NCBI GenBank assembly: GCA_963575745.1
Contig: CAUYUJ010012102.1
Coordinates: forward strand, 86,001-150,000
Length of the DNA: 64,000 nucleotides
Origin: Prorocentrum cordatum
Lineage: Eukaryota > Sar > Dinophyceae > Prorocentrales > Prorocentraceae
Direction of reading: 5' to 3'
Below the pieces are notes generated by a model that was not told where the DNA came from, made no database searches, and saw only the letters and a list, made by a program, of their open reading frames with translations. A program made the position numbers and the translations under genes. Positions 20,768 through 30,606 of the stretch are shown piece after piece (position 1 is the first letter of the stretch; each line of letters opens with the position of its first letter).

Positions 20768-21119
20768 CACGGAAAGGGGCCGCTGCAGCCCCCATTGCCG
20801 CAGGAGGCCCGCACCGAAGAGAGTTTAATCAAGCATGGTATCTTGTTGGGGCACCGGTACGACAATCAATCGGGGGATCCAAACTGTCTTGGGGGTAAGT
20901 ACGGGCGCACGATGTGCAATTTGCTTCGGATCGGACTCGCGATCTGTAGGGCGGTCCCGCAATCCGTCGACATCACTACCTATCGGTCTCGAAGTACCCA
21001 TCAATCCCACCACCAAGGTATGAACCAATCCCACCAGACCTCTGGGCGTAGGTGGTCTAACGATGTTCTCTTTCTTTCCTCTTCCAAACAACTCCTCTTC
21101 CCCTTCGGGGAGGGGCTTA
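20768..21119. other. no recognised feature
   Basis: Unique-looking sequence with several short overlapping frames. No domain or repeat recognised. Confidence 0.45.
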
Positions 21120-23050
21120 CACCTCTCCCTGCCCCCTCGCCTGGACTTTCTGCGGGGGTGTCGCAGGTGGTCGGAGGGCCCCTGGGAGGGCCAATGTTTG
21201 ACACCCCTCGCGAGGATCGTGGCCCCCGAGGGGGGGGCCTCGATCGGGACCCTCCCTCCTTTGATCGATAGCCTCGAAGATGGCCCCAAGAGGCACTCCA
21301 TGGCTCCCAAGAGAGCCCAAAGAGAGCCCCAAGAGGGCCCCAAGAGGGCCCGAAGAGGGCCCCAAGAGGCCCCCGAGAGGCCCCCGAGAGGCCCCCCCCC
21401 AAGATGACCTCCAAGATGGCTCAGCTAGCGCAAGCTGGCTCAAGATGGCTCCCAAGATGCTCCAAACGACCCCAAGACCGCTCCAAGACCGCCCAAGAGC
21501 GCTCCAAGAGAGCCCCAAGAAGCGGTTTGCGGCTCCTGAGGGGGAGCTGAGTTGGGGACTCCCCCATCCTGTAATCGATGCCCTCCAAGATGATCCCAAG
21601 ACGCCTTCCAGGTTTACCAAGAGGGTTCCAAGAGGGCCCCCAAACTCCCAGAGAGCACCAGCAGCAGCAGTAGCAGCCGCAAGAATACCTCTAGATGGTT
21701 CCATGAGTCATCGTCCGCGTCGTCCTCATCCTAGTCCTCGTCCTCCTCGTCCTCGTCCTCATCCGCATCCTCGTCCTCCTATTCCTCCTCGTCCTCATCC
21801 TCCTCCTGCTCCTCCTCCTCGTCTTCCCCTCGTCCCCGCGCGGCCCCCCAGGAATGGCCCGAAGGAGGCTTCCAAGGCCACATCCTTGCTCCCAGAGATC
21901 TTTCGGTTCACCCTGGTTGCTCGCTTTGTTTCCCTAGATGTGTCTCTTCGTCCCTTTTCCCGTCAGCTCTCATGGGCAGGGCTTCTGACTGGGCTGGTGG
22001 GGATACTTTTCCGGTCACGGCCGCGCGACAACGGTCAGGCGGCGAGAGGCAAAGTCCGGGGCATGCGGCACGATGCGAAATTGCGAACACCGCCGCCACG
22101 TAGCTGGTGGGGGTACGCGAAGCGTGAAGAATTTGTCTGCCTGCTGCACCCCTGCCAATACAAAGAACGATCTCATTCCGCGCGGGCCAGGCTCGGTGTC
22201 ACCGAGGTCCAGGTTACGTTAGGTGGGTAGTACACGTTAGGAGGGTATCGATCACTCGATCAGCCTGCGTATCGCTATCCATTGACCGATCTAACTACCT
22301 ATGGGCCTGGGGGAGGTTGTATCGACCACTCGATCAACCTGCGTATCGCTACACATCGACCGGTCAAACTACATGTAGACCTCAGTATATCCGCCACCGC
22401 GCCGCGAGGCGCGAAGTGGAACGCCCTCAAGTGCCATGAATCCCCCGTCCTGCTTCCGGAGTAGATGAGCATCAAGGGGCCGCGAGCCCACATTCTCAAA
22501 TCTCTCGGGGCATGGCGCGTGCTGTCGCGTTTTCTCGCGTGGCTTGTTCACAGCCTGAGTCGCGCGAAGATCGTTTTCTGACACGCCCAAGACGGCCTCC
22601 AGACGGCCCGAGAGGCCCCAAGAGGGCTCCAAGAGGCCCTCCAAGAGGGCCCAGGGAGGCTCAAAGTATTGATTGGCATCTGGTGCTTCAGAAATTGTAG
22701 CTTTCTCGTCTGCTCTGCGCTCCAGGACGCCCCCAACATCAACCAAAACAGAGCGGCCCAGGAGGCCCCACAGGAGGGCCACGGCCCAAGCGGTCCCAAA
22801 GACGGCCGAGGAGGCCGCCACGACGGCCCGCGAGGGCCCCAAGAGAGGCCCAGTTCAGAGAGATGCCCCAAGTGGGGGAGCACGAACGTTCGAGCTCTCC
22901 GCACCGAGTCGAGCTCGCCGCACTGAGACGACCTCCGAGACGGTCCCAGGGCGCCTCCTCGACGGCCAAGATGGACCCAGGGTGGCCCACGATGTCCTCT
23001 AGACGGCCCAAGAAGTTCCCGAGACGCCCCAAGTGGGCTCCAAGATGACC
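21120..23050 (+). repeat. CCAAGA(G/C)GGCC degenerate satellite, + orientation, with a (CGTCCT)n insert
   Basis: CCCCAAGAGGGCCC-like units are dense at 21288-21420, 21430-21660, 22580-22640 and 22760-23045, always in this orientation. (TCGTCC)n occupies about 21712-21832. A two-copy 72-bp duplication (ATCGACCACTCGATCAACCT type) lies at about 22236-22380. Open frames up to 316 codons are products of the repeat. Confidence 0.7.
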
Positions 23051-23765
23051 TCCCATAGGCCCAACTCCTTAATTGTCTGTGTTCTCGCCGTCTCGAATTC
23101 CTGGCGCGGCAGGACGGGCCCATGGGCCCCCAAAATCGCCCCAAGACGGCTGCCTTCTGGGGCCGGATTGGGGCGCTCTCGGTGCCCTCTTGTGAGCCTC
23201 CTGTGTCTCCCTTGGGGCTCTCCTGGGAGGCTATTGGGCCTCTGTGGGGCCCTCCTTGGCCCTCGTGGACGGTTTTGGGGGGCTTCGGTCGGCTTGGGGC
23301 GCTCTCGGGGCCCTCTTGTGAGCCTCCTGTGGCTCCCTTTGGGCTCTCCTGGGAGGCTCTTGGGCCTCTGTGGAGCCCTCCTTGGCTCGTCTTGGGGCAT
23401 CTCCTGGGCCGTCTTAAGGCGCTCGAGGACCGTTTGGGAGCCTCTGGGGAAGTTTTGGGGCGACCTCAGAGGCCCCCACGGCCGTTCGTGTTTGGTCGTT
23501 TTCAGTTCGAACAAGCGAGAACCCCAACATCCTCAAAAAGCCTAAGCGAAATCAATGGTTCTTGCCTCCGGCGTCTCTCTTGGAAGTCCTCGTGGGAGCC
23601 TCTTGGGCCGACTGTGAACTTCTTGGGCCGTCTTTGGGCCATCTTCGCCCCTTTTGGAAAGATGTTGGGCTGTCTTGGGGCCTCTTTGGCGTCTCTTGGG
23701 CCGTCTTGGAGGTATCCTAAGCCGCCTTGGGGGCCTCTTGGGGGTCTCTTGGACCGTCCTGGGCC
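23051..23765 (-). repeat. same satellite in reversed orientation
   Basis: From about 23140 the + strand shows GGGGC(T/C)CTCTTGGGGC and GCCGTCTTGGGGCCTC, the reverse complement of the units to the left. The frames at 23033-23545 and 23122-24033 are translations of this. Confidence 0.7.
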
Positions 23766-23901
23766 GACAAAACAGCCAACATGGCCCCAGCCAGGAAAGC
23801 GGGCTAGAAAACCTGGGCCAGCACGAGAAAGGAAAGAGCGGGTCCGTGGAGCGGATATTTCACACGGTCTCGGGGGTTCGGCGGCCGTGTACGCGGCAGC
23901 G

Positions 23902-24166
23902 ATATGTATGTATGTATGTATGCATGCATGTATGTGTATGTACGTATGCATGCATGCATGCATGTATGTATGCGTGTATGTATGCATGTATGTATGTATG
24001 AATGTGTGTAGGGATGTATGGATGTATGCATAAATGTATGCATGTAGGTATGTATGTGTATATGTAGATAGGTAGGTATGTGTGTATGTTTGTAGTTATG
24101 TATGTATGGGTGTATGTAAATGTATGTGTGTATGCTTGTATGCATGTATGCACGTCTGTATGTATG
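23902..24166 (+). repeat. (TATG)n array, left arm
   Basis: TATG/CATG tetranucleotide array with TGTA and TGCA variants. It resumes at 24921 after the inserted retrogene. The high-Tyr/Met/Cys and His/Thr frames are artefacts. Confidence 0.95.
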
Positions 24167-24435
24167 TTTTTTTTTCTCCCAGCAGACAGCCTGACAAAGG
24201 TTCCCTGGCACTGCGATCCGTGCATATAGAGACGATCTCAACCAGTCAAAGGTTCCCTGAGAATGCGATCCGTGCATACGGAAGCCTAGGAATGCGATCC
24301 ACGCATGGAGGACGCGGACGGGATCAATACGGGGCTCAAACAGGTGGCCAGCACGCCCTTTGGCGGGTAAATACTTATTCTTTGGCAATGCCACCCGGTC
24401 GTTATCACCACTTGTCGACATCGGCCTCACCGGCC

Positions 24436-24834
24436 TCAACCCACCTGCTCGGCCGGGGGTCCATCCCCGCCGCCGCCCTTGATGTCGCCCAGCGTCTTGC
24501 AAATGGCGATCGTAGGATAGCAGATGATGCCGCACGAGCCGACCAGGCAAAGGACCTCTTCGTCGCACGGGATGGCGGCCGCCCCGGCAAGGCAGCACAT
24601 CTGGCCCTGCGACTTGATGCACACGGTGGGCGAGACGCAGCGAATCGCGCAGCAGACGCAGCAGAGCGTCGGCGCGCCTTGCTTGCAGCAGTACTCGACC
24701 TCGAGGCAGCACATGGTCTCGCTGGCCATGCACCCCATGCACCCATCCCCGAAGAGGAAGCCGTCGTAGCAGCAGCAGCACCCGTCGCAGACGACGATCG
24801 CGTCGTTGTCGAGCGCGTCGCCGTCGCCGCCCAT
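24436..24834 (-). CDS. cysteine-rich protein, 132 aa (intronless retrogene)
   Basis: Start at the ATG at 24834, the first Met after the relict leader; the frame is also open upstream into the microsatellite, which is not part of the message. 24 of 132 residues are Cys, in clusters: C16, C19-C22, C32/C35, C42/C43, C49/C50, C58/C59, C61/C62, C66, C72, C80/C81, C90, C96, C101, C105 and C112. Landmarks are CCCCYDGFLFG near the start, SPTVC at 68-72, QMCCLAGAAAIPCDEEV at 78-94 and CYP at 105-107, then a Gly-rich tail. I recall similar Cys-rich proteins of unknown role from dinoflagellate and other protist transcriptomes, but cannot name the family. The regular CC pairs suggest metal binding, a disulfide-rich fold or palmitoylated membrane association (inference). 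No signal peptide. Expression at this site is unproven. Confidence 0.75.
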   Translation of the reverse strand: MGGDGDALDNDAIVVCDGCCCCYDGFLFGDGCMGCMASETMCCLEVEYCCKQGAPTLCCVCCAIRCVSPTVCIKSQGQMCCLAGAAAIPCDEEVLCLVGSCGIICYPTIAICKTLGDIKGGGGDGPPAEQVG

Positions 24835-24902
24835 TGCTTCGAGCAACCTCGGCGAATCTTGTGTCCTGACAACGTGCAGCGAGTGCCCCAGGTCGAGCAG
24901 GC

Positions 24903-24920
24903 CTTGAGCCAAAATGGCTA
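24903..24920 (-). other. relict dinoflagellate spliced leader
   Basis: The minus strand reads TAGCCATTTTGGCTCAAG, identical to the last 18 nt of the 22-nt dinoflagellate spliced leader (DCCGTAGCCATTTTGGCTCAAG would be the full form). The first four bases are absent and replaced by microsatellite sequence, as expected after incomplete reverse transcription. Confidence 0.92.
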
Positions 24921-25490
24921 TGTATGTATGTATGTATGTATGTATGTATGTACGTTTGCATGCATGCATACATGTATGCGTGTACGCATGTGTGCGTGCA
25001 TGCATGCATGCATGTGTGTTTGTGTATGCGTGTATGTATATGGATTGATGTGCGTACGTATGAATAGGTTTAATTATACATGTACGAATGAATGCTTGCA
25101 TGAATGTATGCTTACATGTATGCGTGTATGCATGTATGCGTGTATGCAGTTGTGCATGGATGTGTGTATGGGCGTATGTGTGTATGTATGTATGTACGCA
25201 CGCACGTACCTACGTACGTGCGTATGTATGTATGCATGTATGCAAGTATGTATGTATGTAAGTATGTAGTCATGTATGTTTGTATGTATGTACGTATGCA
25301 GGGAATCGACTGCACACGTAATTACGCGTGCATGTAGGCGTGTATGTGTGCATGCATGTACGCATGCATGTACGTACCTCACAGACGTGCATATACATAC
25401 ACACATAGAGATATGTACATGGATGTGTGCTTGTGTAGACATCTGTGAACATACACATATATATACATATACATATATACAAATTAAAAA
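24921..25490 (+). repeat. (TATG)n array, right arm
   Basis: TATG array with CATG and CGTA variants, fading into (CATA)/(ATAC) near 25400-25480. It continues the array at 23902-24166. Confidence 0.95.
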
Positions 25491-26040
25491 AATATCCAGG
25501 ACGGGGAACGGCCTCTCTCTCCCTAGGGTGAGGAACAACCTCCCCTCCACCCCTTCGAGACGAGGGACAGCCTCGCCCCTTCGGCCCGCGGAGCCCGCGG
25601 GTCCTGCTGACGGGATCAGGCGTCTCGTCGTACTCCTGATCGTGCCCCGTCGGCACGCAGCCAACCTGTCGGGTGCAAGCAGAAAGTTCAGAGGGGCGTC
25701 ACCACTCCTCCTCCTCCTCCTTGTCCCTATGGGGCCACGAAGCATGTGGGTGAGGAAGAGGAGGGGAGGGAGGAGGAGGAGAGGAGCGGAGGAGGAGATG
25801 GGGCGGGCGCGACGCTGCGAATTCAAACGAGGACCCAACAAACAGGAGTAGTGTACTCCCCCAGAATCGACCTCGCTCTTATACCTCGGTCCGACTGTAC
25901 CTTGCACCACATAGCTTGCACCACAGGGCTCCCAGCACATAGTTTACACCGTGGATAGCGTTTGATGCGTGCTTATTTGAATGTTTTAATGAGATTTGGG
26001 CGTCTTCACTTTTAAGGCTTCCTGTAGCTCCAGGCAGCGC
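25491..26040 (+). repeat. GGA tract plus R-family module, copy 1
   Basis: A GAGGAG-rich tract at 25750-25800 is followed by GCGACGCTGCGAATTCAAAC, GAGGACCCAACAAACAGGAG and CGACCTCGCTC..TACCTCGGTCCGACTGTA (25829-25905). The same module follows GGA tracts or 90-bp arrays at 30283, 36597, 44100, 44903 and 53977. No gene recognised. Confidence 0.6.
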
Positions 26041-27040
26041 TAGTGGCCTCCAAATTGGCTCCAGGACGGCAGGAAAGGACCCAAGGATGGCTCAACAATC
26101 CTCCAAGACGACTTCATGACAGCCTCGACGGCCAGGACGGTCCTAAGAGATCCCCCAGCTGGCGCAAGGGGGGCCTCTAGGAGGACCCATGACGGCCTTA
26201 GAGGTCTCATTCACGGCCTAGGACGGCCCCACGATGGCCGCAAGAGACCCCCCAGACGGCCAAGAGGCCCCAATACGGTCCACGAAAGTCCCCCCTCAGG
26301 ATTGCCCCAAGACGGCCCAAGGGACCCGAAGACTGTTCCAACAGAGCCCAAGGAAGGACTCAAAACAGGCAGGAAGACGACGAACTCGAGAAGAGAAGCT
26401 CCGACACGAGCGGCGCGGAGAAGAGTGTCAGCATGAGAGAAGCGGGTCCCAGACTCAGCATGGCCCTTCCGGCAGGGCCTATTTTTCATCCAGCGATTAA
26501 CTTGAAACGCCTGTGAGTCCCGGTAGGGCCCCGAGTGTCCAAACTTCGCGCCCGAGCTGAGGCGCGGCATGCTTCTTGGAACGCCTCTGAGCACCTGGAG
26601 ACCTCGTCGCACCCTCCTTTCAGTCCTCCTCCTCCTCCTCCTCCTGCCTCATCCTCCTCATGTCTCCTCCTCCTCCTCCGAACGGCCAAATACCTCCAGA
26701 ACCCACTTCTTCAGGGCCCCTTTCCTTCATGGCGGGAGGAAAAGACAGGCGGTGAAGGGGGGGGGTCGCGCTTCCCTCTTAGCGCGTGGGCGTCGCCGCC
26801 TGCACAACGGCTCGGCTGGCCTCCGAGCCCATTCGGGAGCGCTCCAGGCGCGTCGGCAGGCTGGCGACACCTCCCCTGGCTTGTCTTCCCAAAACAAGAC
26901 TGAAGCGCTTGCCTTAGACACTCGCTCCCCGGAAACTTCTGTGACGGGGTCGGGGGAATGTGGGCCTCCGGGGTAACAGTAACGTGGCAGGCGCGGGCAT
27001 GGTATTGGCAGTGGTAATGATAGCAACGATAGTAGAAGTC
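26041..27040 (+). repeat. CCAAGA-type satellite, then CCT tract and unrecognised DNA
   Basis: 26060-26350 carries GGACGGCCC/CCAAGACGGCCC units in + orientation. 26625-26690 is CCT-rich. 26700-27040 shows no feature I can name. Confidence 0.5.
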
Positions 27041-27300
27041 GTCGGCGACGACGACGACCACGACGACGAGGTTAACGACGAAGGAAACGACGACGACGAC
27101 GACGACGACCGCGACAACAACGGCGGGCGGAGGCCACGACGACGACGACGACGAGAACAACGACGAGCAGCGGAGCCAACGCCCACGACGAAGACGACGA
27201 ACGGCGGCGGCGGCGGCCACGACGACGACCAGCGAAGGCGGCGGCGACGTCGACGACCAGCGCAGGCGGCGAGCGGTGACCACGACCGACGCCGACTACC
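27041..27300 (+). repeat. (GAC)n-rich region
   Basis: GACGACGAC runs with CGG and CCA interruptions, giving D-, R- or T-rich frames. It leads directly into the TAC array. Confidence 0.85.
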
Positions 27301-27317
27301 ACATCAGTTACTGCAAA

Positions 27318-27326
27318 TACTACGAG

Positions 27327-27358
<32 letters not shown>

Positions 27359-27376
27359 TTACTACTACTACTACTA

Positions 27377-27421
<45 letters not shown>

Positions 27422-27452
27422 TTATTACTACTACTACTACTACTACTATTAT

Positions 27453-27506
<54 letters not shown>

Positions 27507-27552
27507 CTACTACTACCTACTACTACTACTACTACTACTACTGCTGCTGCTG

Positions 27553-27592
<40 letters not shown>

Positions 27593-27604
27593 GACTACTC
27601 GGAT

Positions 27605-27643
<39 letters not shown>

Positions 27644-27750
27644 ACCAGCTACTGCTACTACTTCTACTACTACGACTACTACTACGACTACTCCTCCTAC
27701 TACTCCTACTACTCCTACTACTCCTACTACTCCTACTACTCCTACTACTC

Positions 27751-27804
<54 letters not shown>

Positions 27805-27813
27805 GTACTACTC

Positions 27814-27901
<88 letters not shown>

Positions 27902-28492
27902 GGCTACTACGACTACTACGACTACTCCTCCTACTACTCCAACTACTCCTACTACCCCTACTACTCCTACTACTACTACTACTACTGCTACTACTACTAC
28001 TACTACTACTACTCAGACAACAACGACTACGCCTACTCCTCCTGCTGCTACTACGAATACTACGACTACTGCTGCTACAACTACTACTACTACTCTTACT
28101 TCTACTACAACAACTACTACGACTACTGCTGCGACGACGACTACTACTACTGCTACTACTACTACTACGACTAAAGCGACTACTTCGTCTACTACTATTA
28201 CAACTATTACTACTGCTACTGCTTCTGCTAATACTACTTCGACTTCTACGTCTACTTATACTACGGATACTACGGGTGCTGAAACCAAAAACTACGACTA
28301 TCATCCATACGCGGTATTACTACTACTACTACTACGACTACTACTACTACGACTACTCGTGCTACTGCTACTACGGCCACGCCTACTGACTCTGCGAATG
28401 CGACTGCTACTACGAGACAGACTACGGCTACTGCGCTACGACTACTTCCATTACTACGACTGCTGTTCGTACTACTACTGTTACTACTACTA

Positions 28493-28524
<32 letters not shown>

Positions 28525-28556
28525 ACTACTACTACTACTACTACGACTACTCGTAT

Positions 28557-28599
<43 letters not shown>

Positions 28600-28725
28600 G
28601 CTACAACTATTACTACTACTACTACTACTATAACGATTACGTTTGTTACTATCCCTACAACTAGTACTAGCATTAGTACTAGCACTCGTATTATTACTAA
28701 TATTACTACTACTACTACCACGGTC
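27318..28725 (+). repeat. (TAC)n triplet array, ~1.4 kb
   Basis: TAC/ACT/CTA repeats, nearly pure at 27328-27600, with TCC, TGC, TTC, ACG and ATT variants spreading to the right. Frames read poly-Y, poly-T or poly-L on + and poly-S or poly-V on -, hence open frames up to 462 codons. Interruptions become denser toward 28700. Confidence 0.97.
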
Positions 28726-29090
28726 ACACGTCACCTTCGTGCTTGCTGGGGATGGGTGGGAAGGGCAAGGGTAAGGGCAAGGGTAAGGGTCCGGATTCCA
28801 TTCTAATTGATACACAATTAAAACTTCAATATAATGCACTTGTAATCAATTTAGATTTCAAATATAATACAGTGAGAACTGAAAAGGGTTGATACAAACA
28901 ACAGTTACTGAAGAGAAAATTACAAAGCAACTAACAGTTAATACCATGCAAGTAAGACGTAAACAAAATCTACTTAGGACACGAGTAAAATGCAGGTAGA
29001 AAACAATTATCCTGGCGATGGACCCAACCATACGCAGTTGCGAGTACCGCAAACCTGGTTGAACGAATGAGAAGGAACTCCCTAAGGGGC
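28726..29090. other. AT-rich unique sequence
   Basis: After GGGTAAGGGCAAGGGTAAGG (28765-28790) the sequence turns AT-rich. No gene recognised. It resembles the AT-rich block after the 90-bp array (30310-30440). Confidence 0.45.
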
Positions 29091-30205
29091 CACGAAACGT
29101 GTGAAAGGTGTGCCGAAATGGGTGCGGTGCCGCCATGCGAACGCAGCCACTGGGGGCCTCGGTGGGGCTCTCTATGGGACCACGGAGCGTGTGAGGGGTG
29201 TGCCGATATGGGTGCGGTGCCGCCATGCGAACGCAGCCACTGGGGCCTTCGGTGGAGCTCCCTATGGGGCCACGAAACGTGTGAGGGGTGTGCCGAAATG
29301 GGTGCGGGGCCGCCATGCGAACGCAGCCACTGGGGCCTTCGGTGGAGCTCCCTATGGGGCCACGAAACGTGTGAGGGGTGTGCCGAAATGGGTGCGGTAC
29401 CGCCATGCGGACGCAACCACCTCGGCCCTCGGTGGAGCTCCCTATGGGGCCACGAAACGTGTGAGGGGTGTACCAAAAAGGGCGCGGTACCGCCATGCGA
29501 ACGCAGCCACTGGAGCCCTCGGCGGGGCTCCCTATGGGGCCACGAAACGTGCGAGGGGTGTGCCGAAATGGGTGCGGTGCCGCCATGCGAACGCAGCCAC
29601 CCGGGCCCTCGGTGGAGCTCCCTCAGGGGCCACGAAACGTGTGAGGGGTGTGCCGAAATTGGTGCGGTGCCGCCATGCGAACGCAGCCACTGTGGTCTTC
29701 GGTAGAGCTCCCTATGGGGCCACGAAACGTGTGAGGGGTGTGCCGAAATGGGTGCGGTGCCGCCATGCGAACGCAGCCACTGGGGCCTTCGGTGAGCTCC
29801 CTATGGGGCCACGAAGCGTGTGAGGGGTGTGCCGAAATGGGTGCGGTGCCGCCATGCGAACGCAGCCACTGGGGCCCTCGGTGGAGCTCCCTATGGGGCC
29901 ACGAAACGTGTGAGGGGTGTGCCGAAATGGGTGCGGTGCCGCTATGCGAACGCAACCGCTGGGGCCTTCGGTGAAGCTCCCTATGGGGCCACGAAGCGTG
30001 TGAGGAGTGTGCCGAAATGGGTGCGGTGCCGCAATGCGAACGCAACCACCGGGGCCCTCGGTGGGGCTCCCTATGGGGCCACGAAACGTGTGAGGGGTGT
30101 GCCGATATGGGTGCGGTGCCGCCGTGCGAACGCAGCCATTGGGGCCCTCGGTGGAGCTCCCTATGGGGCCACGAAACGTGTGAGGGGTGCGCCGAAGTGG
30201 GCGTG
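29091..30205 (+). repeat. 90-bp tandem array, ~13 units
   Basis: CACGAAACGTGTGAGGGGTG then TGCCGAAATGGGTGCGGTGC, CGCCATGCGAACGCAGCCAC, TGGGGCCTTCGGTGGAGCTC and CCTATGGGGC repeats at 29091, 29181, 29271, 29361, 29451, 29541, 29631, 29721, 29810, 29900, 29990, 30080 and 30170. The period is 90 bp (89 once). Because 90 is divisible by three, long frames of 180-240 codons exist on both strands. These are not evidence of a gene. Relatives lie at 43655-43735, 45160-47090 (reverse), 53745-53930 and 57620-58330. Confidence 0.97.
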
Positions 30206-30496
30206 GCTGACGCGGAGGGGGAGGAGGGAGGAGGTGGAGGAGGAGGAAGGAGAGGAGACGCGGGGCACCGTTTCTTCAAAACGAGGACCCAACACCACAG
30301 GATGGTTGGGAATTAGACTTGGATTACAATACAAATATAATACCATGAAGTGTTAAGGATAAAACAATCAGAATGGAATTATTGTACAAGTGGAGTGTAG
30401 TTATAATACAATGAGAATTTAATTACAGCATAAATGGAATAAACTTAGAATACCGGCGACACGAAAGTGACGTGTGGAATTGCAAGTTTCGGGAGT
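30206..30496 (+). repeat. GGA tract and R-module following the 90-bp array
   Basis: GGAGGAGGAG-type sequence at 30215-30258, then AAAACGAGGACCCAACACCA (30278-30297) and an AT-rich stretch. The order array, GGA tract, GGACCCAACA module is the same as at 53.8 kb. Confidence 0.6.
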
Positions 30497-30606
30497 CCCC
30501 GAACGGCGCGGTATCAAACGGCGCGGTGACCTGGAACCCCCCCCAGACCTCACCGTGCGGTCCCCCACCGACTCACCACACGGTGCGGTCACCACCCCGT
30601 TCGGGG
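30497..30606. mobile_element. T inverted-repeat element (CCCCGAACGG ends)
   Basis: 110 bp with ends CCCCGAACGGCGCGGT and (reverse complement) CCCCGAACGGGGTGGTGACC. GGCGCGGTGACC recurs just inside the left arm. No target duplication seen. Confidence 0.55.

Larger units (their letters stand above)
24167..24920 (-). mobile_element. processed (retroposed) copy of a trans-spliced mRNA
   Basis: Read on the minus strand, this 754-bp block has the structure of a mature dinoflagellate mRNA: relict spliced leader (24920-24903), 68-nt 5' UTR, one uninterrupted 132-codon CDS, about 260-nt 3' UTR and a terminal run of nine A (T9 on +, 24167-24175). It breaks an otherwise continuous (TATG)n array, which stands at both edges (TGTATGTATG before and after). 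That fits a target duplication, but the microsatellite makes this uninformative. The 3' UTR contains three diverged copies of a TGCACGGATCGCA-type unit (24204-24312). mRNA recycling by reverse transcription is known in dinoflagellates through such relict leaders. Confidence 0.85.

Noticed and set aside
21400-21460. CAAGCTGGCTCAAGATGGC as a second spliced-leader relict
   Set aside because: Only GGCTCAAG matches; it is within the CCAAGATGGC satellite.
22202-22250. GTTAGG motifs as internal telomere repeats
   Set aside because: Only two or three isolated copies (also at 34545-34573) within longer, unrelated duplications.
24835-25101. Upstream extension of the Cys-rich protein to 221 codons
   Set aside because: The extra 89 codons come from the leader relict and the microsatellite, which lie outside the original message or in its 5' UTR.
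23902-25490. Protein-coding Tyr/Met/Cys-rich frames in the TATG array
   Set aside because: Microsatellite translation; only the retrogene interval has non-repeat coding content.
26960-28664. Open frames of up to 462 codons across the TAC array
   Set aside because: Poly-Y, poly-T, poly-L and poly-S in all frames is simply triplet-repeat translation; no non-repeat domain is attached.
29067-30356. Parallel long frames on both strands of the 90-bp array, or a CRISPR array
   Set aside because: The period is a multiple of three, so frames stay open without selection. Whole units are conserved with no unique spacers, which excludes CRISPR.
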